Assembly (NCBI RefSeq): GCF_013343295.1
Contig: NZ_CP049074.1
Span: 1,655,501-1,719,500 of the forward strand
Reading direction: 5' to 3'
Length of the DNA stretch: 64,000 bases
From: Metallosphaera tengchongensis
GTDB lineage: Archaea > Thermoproteota > Thermoprotei_A > Sulfolobales > Sulfolobaceae
Within the stretch, counting starts at the first letter, position 1. Each line of letters opens with the position of its first letter. Made by a program: the position numbers and the translations under genes. Positions 9,722 through 19,536 of the stretch are shown piece by piece. Below the pieces are notes generated by a model. The model did not search any database and had not been told where the DNA came from. It was given only the letters and a program-made list of their open reading frames with translations.

Positions 9722-10861
9722 TTAAATACTAGATAGAGCTCTATCAAGATCCTCTATTAAATCTTCAACGTCCTCGATTCCCACTGATAGTCTAAGTAGT
9801 GAATCTGAGATTCCTGAAGCCTTCCTCTCCTCCGGGGATAATGTCCTATGGCTCATGGTGGCCGGATGAGAAATAAGTGAATTCACCCCCCCTAGACTTT
9901 GGGCAGGGGTAATCACCTTAGTGGATTTCATGACCTTTAACGCTGACTCAGAATTACCCTTTACCTCAAAGCTCACTACCCCACCGTAACCTTTGAGAAC
10001 TCTTTTAGCTACATTGTGGGTCTCATGGGATTTAAGTCCTGGATAGTACACTTTCCTTACTTTCTTGTGGTTCTCTAGGAACTCTGCGACCTTCATGGCG
10101 TTACTGTTTATAACGTCCATTCTAATTTTCAACGTTTTCATCCCCCTAATGGTCAAGAACGCAGGGTGTGGATCTAATGATGTTCCCAAGGTTCTCCTCA
10201 TCTGGTCAATGGGTCTTACTATTTCTTCCTTTCCAGCTATTAACCCTGTTATAACGTCGTTATGTCCAGCTATGAACTTGGAGGCACTATGTACCACTAA
10301 AGAGGCGCCGAACATAGTAGGTTTCTGGTTTATTGGTGTAGCGAAAGTTGAGTCCACAATTAAAGTTGATCCCAGGTCTCTGCATACCTTTCCAATACTT
10401 TCTATGTCTATTACCCTTAGGGTTGGGTTGGTGATACTCTCCACAAAAACGACGTCATATTTTTGCTTGACCATCTCTAACATAACGTCATTGTCAGCAG
10501 GAGCTACGTCGACTTTTATTCCCCAGGAAGTTAGGTAGTCCCTAGCGAACCTTACGCTCCTCCCAAACATATCAACGTGAATCAGTAGTTTACTTCCAGG
10601 TCTCAGGAGGGTCAGTAAGCTGGTGGAAATTGCTCCCATACCTGAGGAGAAGGCTAAACCAGCCTCTGCTTCCTCAAGTTCAGCTATTTTCCTAGCCAAC
10701 TCTAGGACAGTGGGGTTGACTTCCCTAGAGTAACGGTACCTCTCTCCTTCCGGGTATAAGAAGGCTGATGTCTGATAGATTGGTGTGACTATCGCCCCTG
10801 TAGTTGGGTCTATCGTCTCTCTAACCGATTTAGTTGAATCTTTCAGTTTCAACACCTCCAC
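9722..10861 (-). CDS. cystathionine gamma-synthase / gamma-lyase family PLP enzyme
   Basis: The 379-residue enzyme belongs to the Cys/Met-metabolism PLP family. SASKFIAGH about residue 200 holds the PLP lysine; YRYSREVNPT and SSGMGAIS bind the phosphate of the cofactor; the C-terminus has SLGGVNSLISHP and LRLSVGIED. The family includes cystathionine synthases, cystathionine lyases and homocysteine-forming sulfhydrylases, which sequence reading cannot separate with certainty. The gene overlaps homoserine kinase upstream by 32 bases, which makes O-phosphohomoserine the likely substrate and cystathionine gamma-synthase the likeliest activity. That link is inference from context. Confidence 0.85.
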   Translation of the reverse strand: MEVLKLKDSTKSVRETIDPTTGAIVTPIYQTSAFLYPEGERYRYSREVNPTVLELARKIAELEEAEAGLAFSSGMGAISTSLLTLLRPGSKLLIHVDMFGRSVRFARDYLTSWGIKVDVAPADNDVMLEMVKQKYDVVFVESITNPTLRVIDIESIGKVCRDLGSTLIVDSTFATPINQKPTMFGASLVVHSASKFIAGHNDVITGLIAGKEEIVRPIDQMRRTLGTSLDPHPAFLTIRGMKTLKIRMDVINSNAMKVAEFLENHKKVRKVYYPGLKSHETHNVAKRVLKGYGGVVSFEVKGNSESALKVMKSTKVITPAQSLGGVNSLISHPATMSHRTLSPEERKASGISDSLLRLSVGIEDVEDLIEDLDRALSSI

Positions 10862-11765
10862 CCAATTGTGTATCCACGAAGTCGCATACGGTCTCGAACC
10901 CGTTGCAAACTGTTGAGACTTCCCTCTTTATGCCTTCGAGGTCAGTTTCTTCATCACTTAAGACTAAAATTGTCGGTCCCGCACCGCTAACGCATACTCC
11001 CACTGCATCTTTCCTGAGAGCTATCTCCCTGATCTTAGGGTAGTACGGAAACAGGGGTTCCCTTGACTTCTCCACAATCTCGTCGTTAAGACCCATCCTA
11101 GTTAACTCCCTATCTCCCTTGGTAATACCCAAGACGAAAGAGGACAAATATCTCATGTTTTCAACCATTTTTCCGATATCAACTTGCTTTGGGACAAGTT
11201 CCCTAGCTCTCTTGGTTTTTCCCTCTCCTGTATGAATTCTGGGAACTATCAGAGTTATTTTAAAGTTCAATCTAACTGGTATGGTCACTATCCTTACAGG
11301 GCTTGTGGATACTACAGCTACCACTCCACCAAACGCACTAGCGGCTACGTTGTCTGGATGGGGGGAGCCACTAACGGCCTTCTCACCTGCGGTGGCGTAT
11401 CTCACAACCTCCTCAAGGGAGAGCTTCAAATTAAGGAGGCTGTTGAGAGCAGCTACCGCTGCGACCGCTGAAGCCCCGCTGCTTCCCAAGCCTAGCCCGT
11501 AAGGCACTCCTTTGTGAATCCTCAATTTTACCCTGTACTTGAGTCCCATTTCATTAAGTAAGTTTAAAACAGGTGCACCTGCCGAATTTTTAAGAGGATC
11601 TAGAGGCAAGTCGCTGTTGGACTGTATGACAACTTCGCTCTTCCCTTCTCCAACTATCTCCGCCTCTACCACATCCTTGTAGGCTTGATGTGCTAAGGAA
11701 AGGACGTCAAATCCTGCACCCAAATTTGCTGAAGATGAATATGCGGTTGCTCTCACAAAAGGCAT
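10830..11765 (-). CDS. thrB: homoserine kinase ThrB
   Basis: A GHMP-family kinase of 311 residues that phosphorylates homoserine in Thr/Met biosynthesis. Seen: the N-terminal AYSSSANLGAGFD signature of homoserine kinases, the ATP loop GLGLGSSGAS about residue 90, and the C-terminal GAGPTILVLS motif. The gene begins the minus-strand pair and its tail overlaps the cystathionine synthase start by 32 bases. No threonine synthase is visible nearby, so here the product O-phosphohomoserine seems to be directed to methionine or cysteine as well as to threonine. Confidence 0.92.
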   Translation of the reverse strand: MPFVRATAYSSSANLGAGFDVLSLAHQAYKDVVEAEIVGEGKSEVVIQSNSDLPLDPLKNSAGAPVLNLLNEMGLKYRVKLRIHKGVPYGLGLGSSGASAVAAVAALNSLLNLKLSLEEVVRYATAGEKAVSGSPHPDNVAASAFGGVVAVVSTSPVRIVTIPVRLNFKITLIVPRIHTGEGKTKRARELVPKQVDIGKMVENMRYLSSFVLGITKGDRELTRMGLNDEIVEKSREPLFPYYPKIREIALRKDAVGVCVSGAGPTILVLSDEETDLEGIKREVSTVCNGFETVCDFVDTQLGGGVETERFN

Positions 11766-11805
11766 GGCATAAGCTTAATCATTGGAGTAAAAGGTTTTCC
11801 TATAG

Positions 11806-13461
11806 CTAATGTTCAGAAAATATTCTTTCTAAGAATTCTACATAACTCTTCCTAGCGAGAATCCTTAACTTTTCCTCAGCCAATCTCTCGCCATGTATGT
11901 AACCTGAGGGCGCTATTACCTTTGCCTTGCCAAGGAACAGCTTCGCAGTGGAAGGTGACTTGAGTTTTACTGAGGGATTGTCAACCAACTTGCTCATCCC
12001 AACCCACTCGTGATAACCCACTGGATCACCCTCACCGTTTCTGAGTATCCACCTGCTCTTCCTGATTTCGACAAAATCGTCGTTGGTCACATCTTTACAT
12101 AGGAACTCACTTAGAACTAGCACATCCCCTAAACCATACCTCAACGCTTGGCAGGCTGGGACAGTACCCAGTAGTACCTTTCTTCCCTCGAACTTTTTTA
12201 GGCTCTCGTCCTCTTCTCCTATTAAGACCGGCCTCGTATCGACGCTCTTAATGTTGACCTCCACCTGGTCTCCGCTTTCAAGATTACTCCCTGGGGGAAG
12301 AGTTATGTACCCATCTGCTAAGGCAAAAGTTCCAATCATGTAACTATCGAAGGGTAGGGGAATAGCGAAGAATTTCTCCCCTTTTTCTAGGACGTAAACA
12401 GGGGTATTTGTAGTCCTGTGGGGATCCGCCCTGGTCGGCATTATTAAAGTAGCAATTACTCTCGACGAGACTGAACGCCTAGTCGCGCCACTTATCCCAG
12501 AGAAATGTTCAATGTATTTCCTCACCAATTGGTTGAAAGTCATCACCGTAGCCACTATATTTCCAGAGAGACCGAACACTGGCTTTCCGTAGAGGGCTCC
12601 CATGATGGTTGGCTTCCCAGGCTTAAAGTTTATACCATGTATTATGATTTTACCATCCTCCCTGATTATTTGATGGATGTAGTCTTTTTCTCCAGAGCTC
12701 GTCCCCCCTGTGGTTATTATAATGTCGGCCTCTTGAGCCGCCTTCTTCAGGGCTTGCCTAATTTTTTCCTTCTCATCGGGTAGTACTACTCCACCTACAA
12801 TCCTGCAACCCAACTGCTTTAACCTAGCAGACAGATAGTGGACGTTGCTTTCGAATATCTTTCCTGGCCCTAGGGCTTTCCCAGGCTCCACTAGTTCGTC
12901 CCCTGTGGCTAGTATATAAACTGAGGGCATGTCGTAAACTTCAAGAGAGGTGACCCCTAGTGATGCCATTGCCCCAACGTCCTCTGGGGTTACCTCCTGA
13001 TTTTTTTCTAGGATCGTGGTGCCTCTCGGTATATCGCTTCCAGCCCAGGCTACGTTAGTTCCAAACCTCAACTTGTTCTTTACCGTGACGAGGTTATCCA
13101 CTACTTCAGTGTTCTCAACCTTAACTACCGCATCAGCACCTTCTGGTAATGGTGAACCTGTGTCAACTTCAACAGCCTCTCCCTCCCCGATTTTGATATC
13201 CTTCCAATCCCCAATTGATATTTTTCCGACGATCTTCAATTTTCCTGGTGTAGAGGTTGACCTCAGGGCAAATCCATCAACTGTGGACCTATTAAATGGG
13301 GGATAGTCCATTTCCGCTATCACGGGAGAAGAAGTGACCTTACCTGATGCCTGCAAAAGGTCAACTATGATTGACCTTCTCTTTATAGGGAATTCCTTAA
13401 GGAAAAGGTTTAGGGCATCCTCAGGATCTGGTAAGTTCTCCTCTGGGACAAAAGCTCTCAT
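11806..13461 (-). CDS. moeA: molybdopterin molybdenumtransferase MoeA with C-terminal extension
   Basis: MoeA inserts molybdate (or tungstate) into adenylylated molybdopterin. Residues 1-400 are full MoeA: PPFNRSTVDGFA at about 54, GDWKDIKIGEGEAV, the TGGTSSGEKD motif near 253, and KPGKPT. A further 140 residues follow (from RPVLIGEEDE on) that are short for the periplasmic-binding-like domain fused to many archaeal MoeA proteins, but contain GTVPACQALRYG and VIAPSGYIHG that look like part of it. This may be a reduced form of the domain. It is followed downstream by thrB at 40 bases and preceded by the PqqD-like gene, all on the minus strand. Confidence 0.9.
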   Translation of the reverse strand: MRAFVPEENLPDPEDALNLFLKEFPIKRRSIIVDLLQASGKVTSSPVIAEMDYPPFNRSTVDGFALRSTSTPGKLKIVGKISIGDWKDIKIGEGEAVEVDTGSPLPEGADAVVKVENTEVVDNLVTVKNKLRFGTNVAWAGSDIPRGTTILEKNQEVTPEDVGAMASLGVTSLEVYDMPSVYILATGDELVEPGKALGPGKIFESNVHYLSARLKQLGCRIVGGVVLPDEKEKIRQALKKAAQEADIIITTGGTSSGEKDYIHQIIREDGKIIIHGINFKPGKPTIMGALYGKPVFGLSGNIVATVMTFNQLVRKYIEHFSGISGATRRSVSSRVIATLIMPTRADPHRTTNTPVYVLEKGEKFFAIPLPFDSYMIGTFALADGYITLPPGSNLESGDQVEVNIKSVDTRPVLIGEEDESLKKFEGRKVLLGTVPACQALRYGLGDVLVLSEFLCKDVTNDDFVEIRKSRWILRNGEGDPVGYHEWVGMSKLVDNPSVKLKSPSTAKLFLGKAKVIAPSGYIHGERLAEEKLRILARKSYVEFLERIFSEH

Positions 13462-13485
13462 AAGAAAAATAACTGAATAAAGTTT

Positions 13486-13854
13486 TTAAATAGATATTAG
13501 AGCCGCCTCTTGGAGTTGCTCAAGCACAGCAACAATGGGGGCTCTGATCTGATCTTCCTCAATTTGTGCTTCTTTGCTGATCTCCTGTATGATATCATTA
13601 ACAGTTTTATCACCGTCACACATGGCCCATATGTAGTAAGCTACGGCTGCAACTTCGTAAACCCTATCCTCAGCAAGCTTAATTATGAATTTCTCTCCGT
13701 CCTCGCTCTTCTCTATATATTCACCTTCTCTCCTGGGCTTCTTATCCTTAATATCATCGAAATTTAGGGAAACATGCACGTGCTCGTGGGCTCCTTCCGA
13801 GTCATCCTCTTCAGGGCTCATCCTCCTTTCAGTATTATCCTCCTCAAAGTTCAT
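13486..13854 (-). CDS. PqqD-family small protein
   Basis: The C-terminal 75 residues fit the PqqD fold: [23 protein letters not shown] followed by the helical [24 protein letters not shown]. PqqD proteins are peptide-recognition (RRE) domains, best known from PQQ and other RiPP pathways, but no PQQ genes or radical SAM peptide maturase are visible here. The first 45 residues are acidic with His ([10 protein letters not shown]) and probably unstructured. Start ATG overlaps the SSB stop by 4 bases, so expression is tied to SSB. The role is unknown; a protein-binding adaptor is a reasonable guess. Confidence 0.75.
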   Translation of the reverse strand: MNFEEDNTERRMSPEEDDSEGAHEHVHVSLNFDDIKDKKPRREGEYIEKSEDGEKFIIKLAEDRVYEVAAVAYYIWAMCDGDKTVNDIIQEISKEAQIEEDQIRAPIVAVLEQLQEAALISI

Positions 13855-14315
13855 TCTTCTTCCTCTCCATCTTCCCTTGGCCTTCTCCTATAGCCACCGT
13901 AGTTCCCGTAGCCTCCTCCGCCGAAATTCCTTCTTCCTCTTCCCCTGAAACCGCCTCTTCTAGGTGGCGAGTCATCAGTTGGTGAGGACTCGGGTATTTG
14001 ATCAGCCTCAGGTATAGACTCTTCGGCTGTTTCGCTGATTTTAGACCTACTGCCCGCGTTCAGCTGGACCTGACCCTTAAAAACAGTGGTCCAGGCGTTT
14101 TCGACCTTGATTATTTGTCCCTCCTTTACTTCGTCTCCTTGATTTCCCCACAGGGTCAACTTAACTCTCCCTGTGTCGTCTCCAACCATCACTTCGCGAA
14201 TGGTCCTTGGACCATTCTTGGTTTGAACAACTTTTTGCTCTCCTACTTCTAAAACACGGGCGGTCACATTTATATTTTCCATCCCGCCTTTTAGGTTACC
14301 TATCTTTTCACTCAT
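13851..14315 (-). CDS. ssb: single-stranded DNA-binding protein SSB (crenarchaeal type)
   Basis: A 154-residue SSB with a single OB fold (about residues 8-105: [48 protein letters not shown]) and a flexible Gly/Arg-rich, acid-ended tail ([18 protein letters not shown] then EEEE). This is the same layout and size as the Sulfolobus solfataricus SSB. It coats single-stranded DNA and its tail recruits partners. The downstream PqqD-like gene overlaps it by ATGA. The assignment is strong. Confidence 0.95.
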   Translation of the reverse strand: MSEKIGNLKGGMENINVTARVLEVGEQKVVQTKNGPRTIREVMVGDDTGRVKLTLWGNQGDEVKEGQIIKVENAWTTVFKGQVQLNAGSRSKISETAEESIPEADQIPESSPTDDSPPRRGGFRGRGRRNFGGGGYGNYGGYRRRPREDGEEEE

Positions 14316-14394
14316 ATATCTCGACTCACACGATTTGTTAATTCTGTCTTTGAATTCCCGATATATAAATTAGTTGGTTACAAAGCTAGAGAAA

Positions 14395-14418
14395 GCCTCG
14401 CCCTTTGGTAGGAAGTCA
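14395..14418 (+). repeat. orphan IS200/IS605-type end (TnpB guide-RNA scaffold relic)
   Basis: In the 281-base gap between ssb and moxR lies GCCTCGCCCTTT followed by GGTAGGAAGTCA. The same order (CTCGCC-CTTT-AGG-CGG-GAGGAAGTCA) is seen at the right ends of the TnpB elements in this window. No transposase gene is attached, so this is a solo relic. The rest of the gap holds no gene I can support. Confidence 0.5.
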
Positions 14419-14596
14419 ATACGGATAAAGGGTTTAGGAATGGAACTTATTCCATGTCCATGTCTGGCGTTACAAGATGATTTAATGAAAATTATCGTAT
14501 CTAGTAAAATACAATATTATAAACTAAAGATAACTTTTGAGTTACTTAATCTCTGTTTATAAGCTCGTGGGAGGTAAATAATAAAGGGAGAAAATA

Positions 14597-15742
14597 GTGA
14601 GTACTACGCTCCTTGAACTTCCCAAAAAATTCTTAGAGTCTCTTCATTCACCGTTTGTAGGAAGGGACGAAGAGGCTAAAGTTCTTACATTAGCTCTATT
14701 AACGAAGGAGCATATAGTTTTAATAGGAGAGCCGGGTACGGCTAAGTCAGCTCTTGCCAGAAGGGCAGCTGATCTCTTGAACGCAAAGTTTTTCATGTAT
14801 TTGTTAACTAAATACACTGAGCCAGCTGAGCTTTTTGGAGCCCTGGACGTAAACGCCCTTAAACAGGGGATATATAAAAGGATAACTAAGGAAAGATTAC
14901 CGGAGAGCGAGTTGGCGTTTCTAGATGAGATCTTCAACGCCAATTCAGCTATCCTGAATGCTTTACTGTCCCTACTCAACGAGAGGGTGATTTACGATGG
15001 CTATAACGTCATTAAAGTTCCTCTACGGACTCTAATTAGTGCAAGTAATAGGGTACCTGACGAGCCAGAACTGGAGGCGCTTTATGACAGGTTACTGCTA
15101 AGACACTACGCCAAGCCTGTAGGTGAGGACATGTGGAAGGACCTGTTGGATTCCTCTTGGGAGCTTGAATTCACGGAGAAGTGGAAAGTTAGGGAGCCCA
15201 TAATGTCGGTGCAGGACCTTGACAGACTATATAACATGTTACCGGAAGTTGACTTAAGCCAAATCAAGTCAAAATTGTTGAAGCTTTACGTTATGCTAGA
15301 GGAGAAAGGGGTTCACTTAACAGATAGGAGAAAGGGAAAAGTCCTGAAGATAGTCTCCGCCCACGCCCTCTTGAACTCCAGGACCAAGGCTACTGAGGAA
15401 GATCTGATAGTGCTCAAGTACATAGCCCCCAGGGAAATTGACGATTTCGAGAAAGTGTCGGCCCTGCTTTCTGAAGAGTTGAAAACCCCCATAAAGTACA
15501 TGAGAGAACTAAATGAGATATTTAACAACATCAAGGAGGCAGGCAAGTACGTCGAGGCCGCATCGGAGTCCGATCCAAGACTAATTGATATGATCAGAAG
15601 TCTGAGAGCTACCAAGGATAGGGTGATATCTCTAGGTAGAGAAAGCGGAGATGAGAAGGTGGAGGAGTTCTCTAGGGAAGTAGCCTCTGAGATCGATAAG
15701 TTAGTGGAAAAGGTGGGGAGAAAGCTGGGGATCTACACATGA
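14597..15742 (+). CDS. MoxR-family AAA+ ATPase
   Basis: The 381-residue protein starts at a GTG. It has Walker A GEPGTAKS near residue 46, Walker B LAFLDEIF near 112, sensor 1 SASNR and the arginine-rich lid typical of MoxR/RavA-type ATPases. The last 120 residues are helical. MoxR proteins act as chaperone-like ATPases together with a VWA-domain protein encoded next door, and here the next gene is exactly that, overlapping by ATGA. The partner complex is probably cytosolic; its client is unknown. Confidence 0.92.
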   Translation: MSTTLLELPKKFLESLHSPFVGRDEEAKVLTLALLTKEHIVLIGEPGTAKSALARRAADLLNAKFFMYLLTKYTEPAELFGALDVNALKQGIYKRITKERLPESELAFLDEIFNANSAILNALLSLLNERVIYDGYNVIKVPLRTLISASNRVPDEPELEALYDRLLLRHYAKPVGEDMWKDLLDSSWELEFTEKWKVREPIMSVQDLDRLYNMLPEVDLSQIKSKLLKLYVMLEEKGVHLTDRRKGKVLKIVSAHALLNSRTKATEEDLIVLKYIAPREIDDFEKVSALLSEELKTPIKYMRELNEIFNNIKEAGKYVEAASESDPRLIDMIRSLRATKDRVISLGRESGDEKVEEFSREVASEIDKLVEKVGRKLGIYT

Positions 15743-17094
15743 GTGGTGTACTAAGAGGGGTAGATTATGAGAGTCCAGTGGTGAAATATAGAGGAGAGAG
15801 GATACTCCATACCATAAGGAGAGTTTCGGGAAAAGAGTCCAACATAGATCCCACATTCTTGGTGGACACGTATTATGTTCACTATTTGCCATTACCCTTG
15901 CTCAAGACGAGAAATGAAATGGAACAAGGGGAATCAATTAAGTATTCATTAATTGATTTAACCATCTCATCTGAAATTGTAAACAGAAATAGAAATTACT
16001 CCATCGCCAATTCCGCTGTTAGCATGGCACTCTCCGTTAGCTACGTCCAGAATCTGATTGAGGAGCTGGAGAGAATTAGGAGAACCTCCCAATCTCAAGA
16101 AGAAAGGGAGGCTGCTGAACAAATACTTAACGGACTCATGAGGGGAAGCCAAGGAAAGGAGTCCAACAAGAATCAGAATCAGCAGCAGGAAAACCAAGCC
16201 ACTGATAAATTAATGAAGCAGGTTCACGAGAAAGCCATGGCTAAAGCATCCGAAGACGCGAATTCGGTAAGGAGCATGCAAAGGATAATGGGTGGTAATG
16301 GAGCAGGTACCGGGTCTATGATGACCTTTGAGGGCGATATTCATGACGTCTTGAGGTTAGCGAGAAACACTGAAATAAAAAAGATCTTGGAATTCCTGAG
16401 CGGAATACCGAAGCTCGGTAGTTTCACCAAGAAGAGAACGACCAGGTATGCTAGAGGTGAACTTTTCGGATATGAGGAAGGGTCTGATTTGGAGAGATTG
16501 GTATCCTCAGAACTAGCTTTACCTGAGGAGCTATTTGATGTTAAGCTAGCAGAAGGACAGCTACTATTATACCAGAAGCAGATTAAGGAGACTTTAGGCC
16601 CCATATATCTACTCCTGGATAAGTCTGGGAGCATGGATGGCGAAAAGATTTTGTGGGCTAAGGCAGTAGCCCTAGCCCTTTACAGTAGGGCTAGGAGAGA
16701 AAACAGGGACTTCTACTTAAGGTTCTTCGATAACATTCCCTATCCCTTGATCAAGGTAATTAAGAACGCAAAGAGCAAGGACGTTATAAAGATGGTGGAG
16801 TACATAGGCAAAATTAGGGGAGGAGGCGGGACGGATATTTCAAGGTCGGTAATGTCAGCCTGCGATGATATAAAAGATGGACACGTTAAGGGTGTCAGTG
16901 AGGTCATCATTTTAACTGATGGCGAGGACAAAATTGCGGAAACTACGGTGAGGAGGTCGTTAAAGGAGGCCAACGCTACTCTCATTAGTGTAATGATAAG
17001 GGGAGACAACGCGGATCTCAAGAGAGTTTCCGATAACTACCTAGTGGTGTATAGATTGGATCAAGGGGATCTCCTCAAAGTCGTGGAGTCCTAG
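15739..17094 (+). CDS. VWA (von Willebrand A) domain protein, MoxR partner
   Basis: Of 451 residues, about 270-450 form a VWA domain with a complete [15 protein letters not shown] (DxSxS) near 295, a Thr in GGGTDIS near 360 and ILTDGED near 395. The first 250 residues are mostly helical with a Gln/Asn-rich linker ([13 protein letters not shown]) around 145. Together with the upstream ATPase it forms a typical MoxR-VWA pair, thought to remodel or mature other proteins. It is followed within about 110 bases by TnpB relic A, so downstream genes give no hint of the client. Confidence 0.92.
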   Translation: MSGVLRGVDYESPVVKYRGERILHTIRRVSGKESNIDPTFLVDTYYVHYLPLPLLKTRNEMEQGESIKYSLIDLTISSEIVNRNRNYSIANSAVSMALSVSYVQNLIEELERIRRTSQSQEEREAAEQILNGLMRGSQGKESNKNQNQQQENQATDKLMKQVHEKAMAKASEDANSVRSMQRIMGGNGAGTGSMMTFEGDIHDVLRLARNTEIKKILEFLSGIPKLGSFTKKRTTRYARGELFGYEEGSDLERLVSSELALPEELFDVKLAEGQLLLYQKQIKETLGPIYLLLDKSGSMDGEKILWAKAVALALYSRARRENRDFYLRFFDNIPYPLIKVIKNAKSKDVIKMVEYIGKIRGGGGTDISRSVMSACDDIKDGHVKGVSEVIILTDGEDKIAETTVRRSLKEANATLISVMIRGDNADLKRVSDNYLVVYRLDQGDLLKVVES

Positions 17095-17204
17095 AGCGAG
17101 CTTATATTATTTCTCTCGAGAAATAAACTAATATTATTTTTGAAATAAGTAAACAGGTGTAAACTATTTCCTAACTGGTTAAGCCCGATAAAAATAACGG
17201 CAAA

Positions 17205-18621
17205 CCTCGCCTTTTAAGGCGGTGTAACGTTTTTGACTTCTTTATCTACCTTTCCCTATGGCCCTCCCTTCTGGTCAACTTCTCCATGAGAAGCAGGAGC
17301 CGATCTCTCCGGTAATACTATAGTGTCCGCATTGTCACTGTCAGGTATTTACCTAGCGGGGCAGAACAGAAAAAGCTGAGGAAGTTCGCAGATGCATCAG
17401 CGAGGCTATACAACGAGGTCAACTACGATAAGAGGCAACAGTCCTTCAAGGGCAAGAAGGTAGACTTTAAAGATACGTGGGACAAGTACTACGGGAAGTA
17501 CAAGAGGTGCTAGGGGTTTATGCACAAGCTGTACTGCGTAAGGACAACGGGGCTTGGTCATCTTTCTTCTCTTCTCTGAAGGATAAAGAGGGTCTACCGC
17601 AATTCGTTCAGCATATCTCTCCACCAGGTTATTGGAAAGACAAGAGGGGGAAGAGGGAGCAGGACTTGTTGTGGATGTGTACCTCTAGCCTGCCTTGTGT
17701 ATCAGACCGCCTTAACCTCCTGAGAAGGTATTTCAATCTTCCCAGTCCTTGAGGACGGGGACGTGCCTTCCTCTGTCAACTTCTTAGCGGGCTTGTCTAA
17801 TGACAAGGATCTGCGCTCAGATCCCAGTTGTCTAGGTAGGGTTACAACGAAGGAGAGCAAGAAACCAATCAAGGGCTCCCTCATCGTCCACGGTTAGAGG
17901 GACGAAGTACAGCTAGCGTCACCTAAAGGTAACAAGGTAGCCTCAATTGACTTAGGTAAAAACATGTTGGCAACAGGTACCGTAGACGGCGGTACCGTGC
18001 TGTCCTACCGTGGTCCAAGAGTCAAGAGCATACTTCTACTTCCAGAAAAAGGTGGCAGGACTAGACAAGTTGAAGGCTAGAGCAGAGAAAGTCCACGAGA
18101 CTGAAGCTAGGGGAAGAGTCTTAAGAGAAGGGGTCTTCAAGAGACTATACCGCAGGCTCCTAGACTACTACAGAAGTTTTTATCCTCTCACCTATCTAAA
18201 ACGCTGTGGGGTAGGTGTCTCAACCGTTTACTTGGGTTACCCTTACTTTATCTCCCAGGACAGGGGTAACAAGTCCACTTGAAACACCTGGTCTTACTGT
18301 AGGTTTATTCAGGTAACCATGTTCAAGCTCTACGAGTATGGCATAAAGGTGTCCCTCGTTGTTGAGTACAACACCTCTAGACCCTGTGCTTTCCGTAACG
18401 TCGTTGAGGGGAAGTCTAGATGAGTCGTTAGCTGCCTAAAAGGTCAGAGGCTCCACAGCTGCATCAACGGTGTTCAAAACATAATGAAGAGAGCAATAAA
18501 GAAAGCCGCAAACGTATTGAAGAACTTTCTTCCCTTTCTCGTAACGTCAGACGGAGTAACTCTCATAAAGGGGAGTACCACTTTAGACCTCGGCGGAACC
18601 CTTACATTGCGGCGAGGAAAT
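17205..18621 (+). mobile_element. decayed IS200/IS605-family (TnpB-only) element A
   Basis: The left end carries CCTCGCCTTTTAAGGCGG (17205-17222) and about 130 bases of leader with GGAGCCGATCTCTCC, also present in element C at about 57750. A broken tnpB follows, and the right end at 18593-18621 keeps CGGCGGAACCC and GGCGAGGAAATT, a damaged copy of the family's guide-RNA end. There is no tnpA. Many frameshifts and stops show that the element has long been dead. It separates the MoxR-VWA pair from a minus-strand operon end. Confidence 0.8.
17340..18590 (+). pseudogene. TnpB (OrfB) pseudogene of element A
   Basis: Pieces of a TnpB protein can be read across changing frames: an N-terminal part with EQKKLRKFADASARLYNEVN (from about 17359), a part in another frame with VLRKDNGAWSSFFSSLK and SPPGYWKDKRGKRE (about 17534-17660), a RuvC-I-like SIDLGKNMLATG (about 17945), a RuvC-II-like GIKVSLVVEYNTSRPCAF (about 18340) and a final helix with NIMKRAIKKA (about 18480). 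TAG stops and frameshifts separate them; the zinc finger and the last RuvC Asp are lost. It cannot make an active RNA-guided nuclease. Confidence 0.85.
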
Positions 18622-18718
18622 TAGTAGTATTTGGGTAGTAAAGTAATGATGTCATAGGTACAGATCCCCTGAAAGCGTCTAATCCAATAGTTCTGAGTTT
18701 TAATAAGCAAGTACCCTA

Positions 18719-19033
18719 TCATAAAAGAGCCTTTATTTCCCTCTTAATTTCCTCCTCCAACAGAAGCTTAATCTCAGAGTGATGCATCCTAGTCAAATGG
18801 AGAAACATTCCTCTCTTAGTGAAGGGCCCTTTGTTACAGAGCTTACAGTACAAAAGAGTTGACTGTTGCGTGACCAACCAAAAGCTCACTTTAGTAACGA
18901 CTCTCCTTCCCATCTCCCGGGACGAGAAACCTACAGCCCTTACATATTCCTCCTCCTTCACAGCTATTTTGGAGGCGTACTTTGCAGTTACCTCCACTAG
19001 TTTTTCCGCAGTTATTGAGATTCCGCTATCCAT
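18719..19033 (-). CDS. small C2H2 zinc-finger protein
   Basis: A 104-residue protein. Residues about 62-85 contain a classic C2H2 finger: YCKLCNKGPFTKRGMFLHLTRMH, with Cys-x2-Cys and His-x4-His spacing. The N-terminal half is helical and basic, the C-terminus charged (EEEIKREIKALL). Single-finger proteins of this size are common in Sulfolobales and their viruses and are thought to bind DNA. The start overlaps the end of the upstream gene by 22 bases. It may be a chromosomal regulator or a domesticated virus gene; the sequence does not decide. Confidence 0.75.
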   Translation of the reverse strand: MDSGISITAEKLVEVTAKYASKIAVKEEEYVRAVGFSSREMGRRVVTKVSFWLVTQQSTLLYCKLCNKGPFTKRGMFLHLTRMHHSEIKLLLEEEIKREIKALL

Positions 19034-19536
19034 TTTCTATCCCAAACCGAAGCTATTCCTACAGCCAAAGCGAACAGTGAGACTGTTCTCCTCATTTTCT
19101 GTAATAGATCTGAGTTCTCCAAGAACCTCCCAAAATCGTTCATTTCTAGGCCAAGTGCCCTAAATACCCTTTCCATCCTGACCTCAGCTTCGGCAATGTT
19201 ATATGGTATATCACCCATATCTAATGATCTTTTCACTGTAGTTAATATTTCAAGAGTCTCCCCAAGCTCCTCCTCGGAGATTTCATCGAAGACGTCCATG
19301 AGGGATCTCTTCAGTTTTCCACCTACGAATTCAGCCATCCCTGGTATGTATTCCAACGGAACCAAGGTCGATATCCAGTTATCTACGTACCTCCTCGCTA
19401 TCTCCAGGGACTCCAGATTTAGCTCGTTGAGTCCCTTTAATATTGAAACCGCAGCCAGTATGTGGGCAGCTGCCTCTCCAGTGCCCTCTGTATTCATTTG
19501 TAGTGGAGGTGAATTACTATCAATGTCTACGCTCAT
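19012..19536 (-). CDS. hypothetical helical protein, about 174 aa
   Basis: The protein is almost wholly helical, with an acidic middle (DVFDEISEEELGETLEIL) and a more basic C-terminus; there is one moderately hydrophobic stretch near the end (RTVSLFALAVGIASVW) that could be a weak membrane helix or buried core. The frame is open back to 19611, but the ATG at 19536 starts after an A/T-rich stretch and is the more plausible start. It overlaps the zinc-finger gene, so both are probably one transcript. I do not recognise the family. Confidence 0.6.
   Translation of the reverse strand: MSVDIDSNSPPLQMNTEGTGEAAAHILAAVSILKGLNELNLESLEIARRYVDNWISTLVPLEYIPGMAEFVGGKLKRSLMDVFDEISEEELGETLEILTTVKRSLDMGDIPYNIAEAEVRMERVFRALGLEMNDFGRFLENSDLLQKMRRTVSLFALAVGIASVWDRKWIAESQ

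Noticed and set aside
14374-14562. 62-residue plus-strand frame upstream of moxR
   Set aside because: It runs over the orphan TnpB-type end, has no promoter or ribosome site of its own and reads as a low-quality protein sequence.
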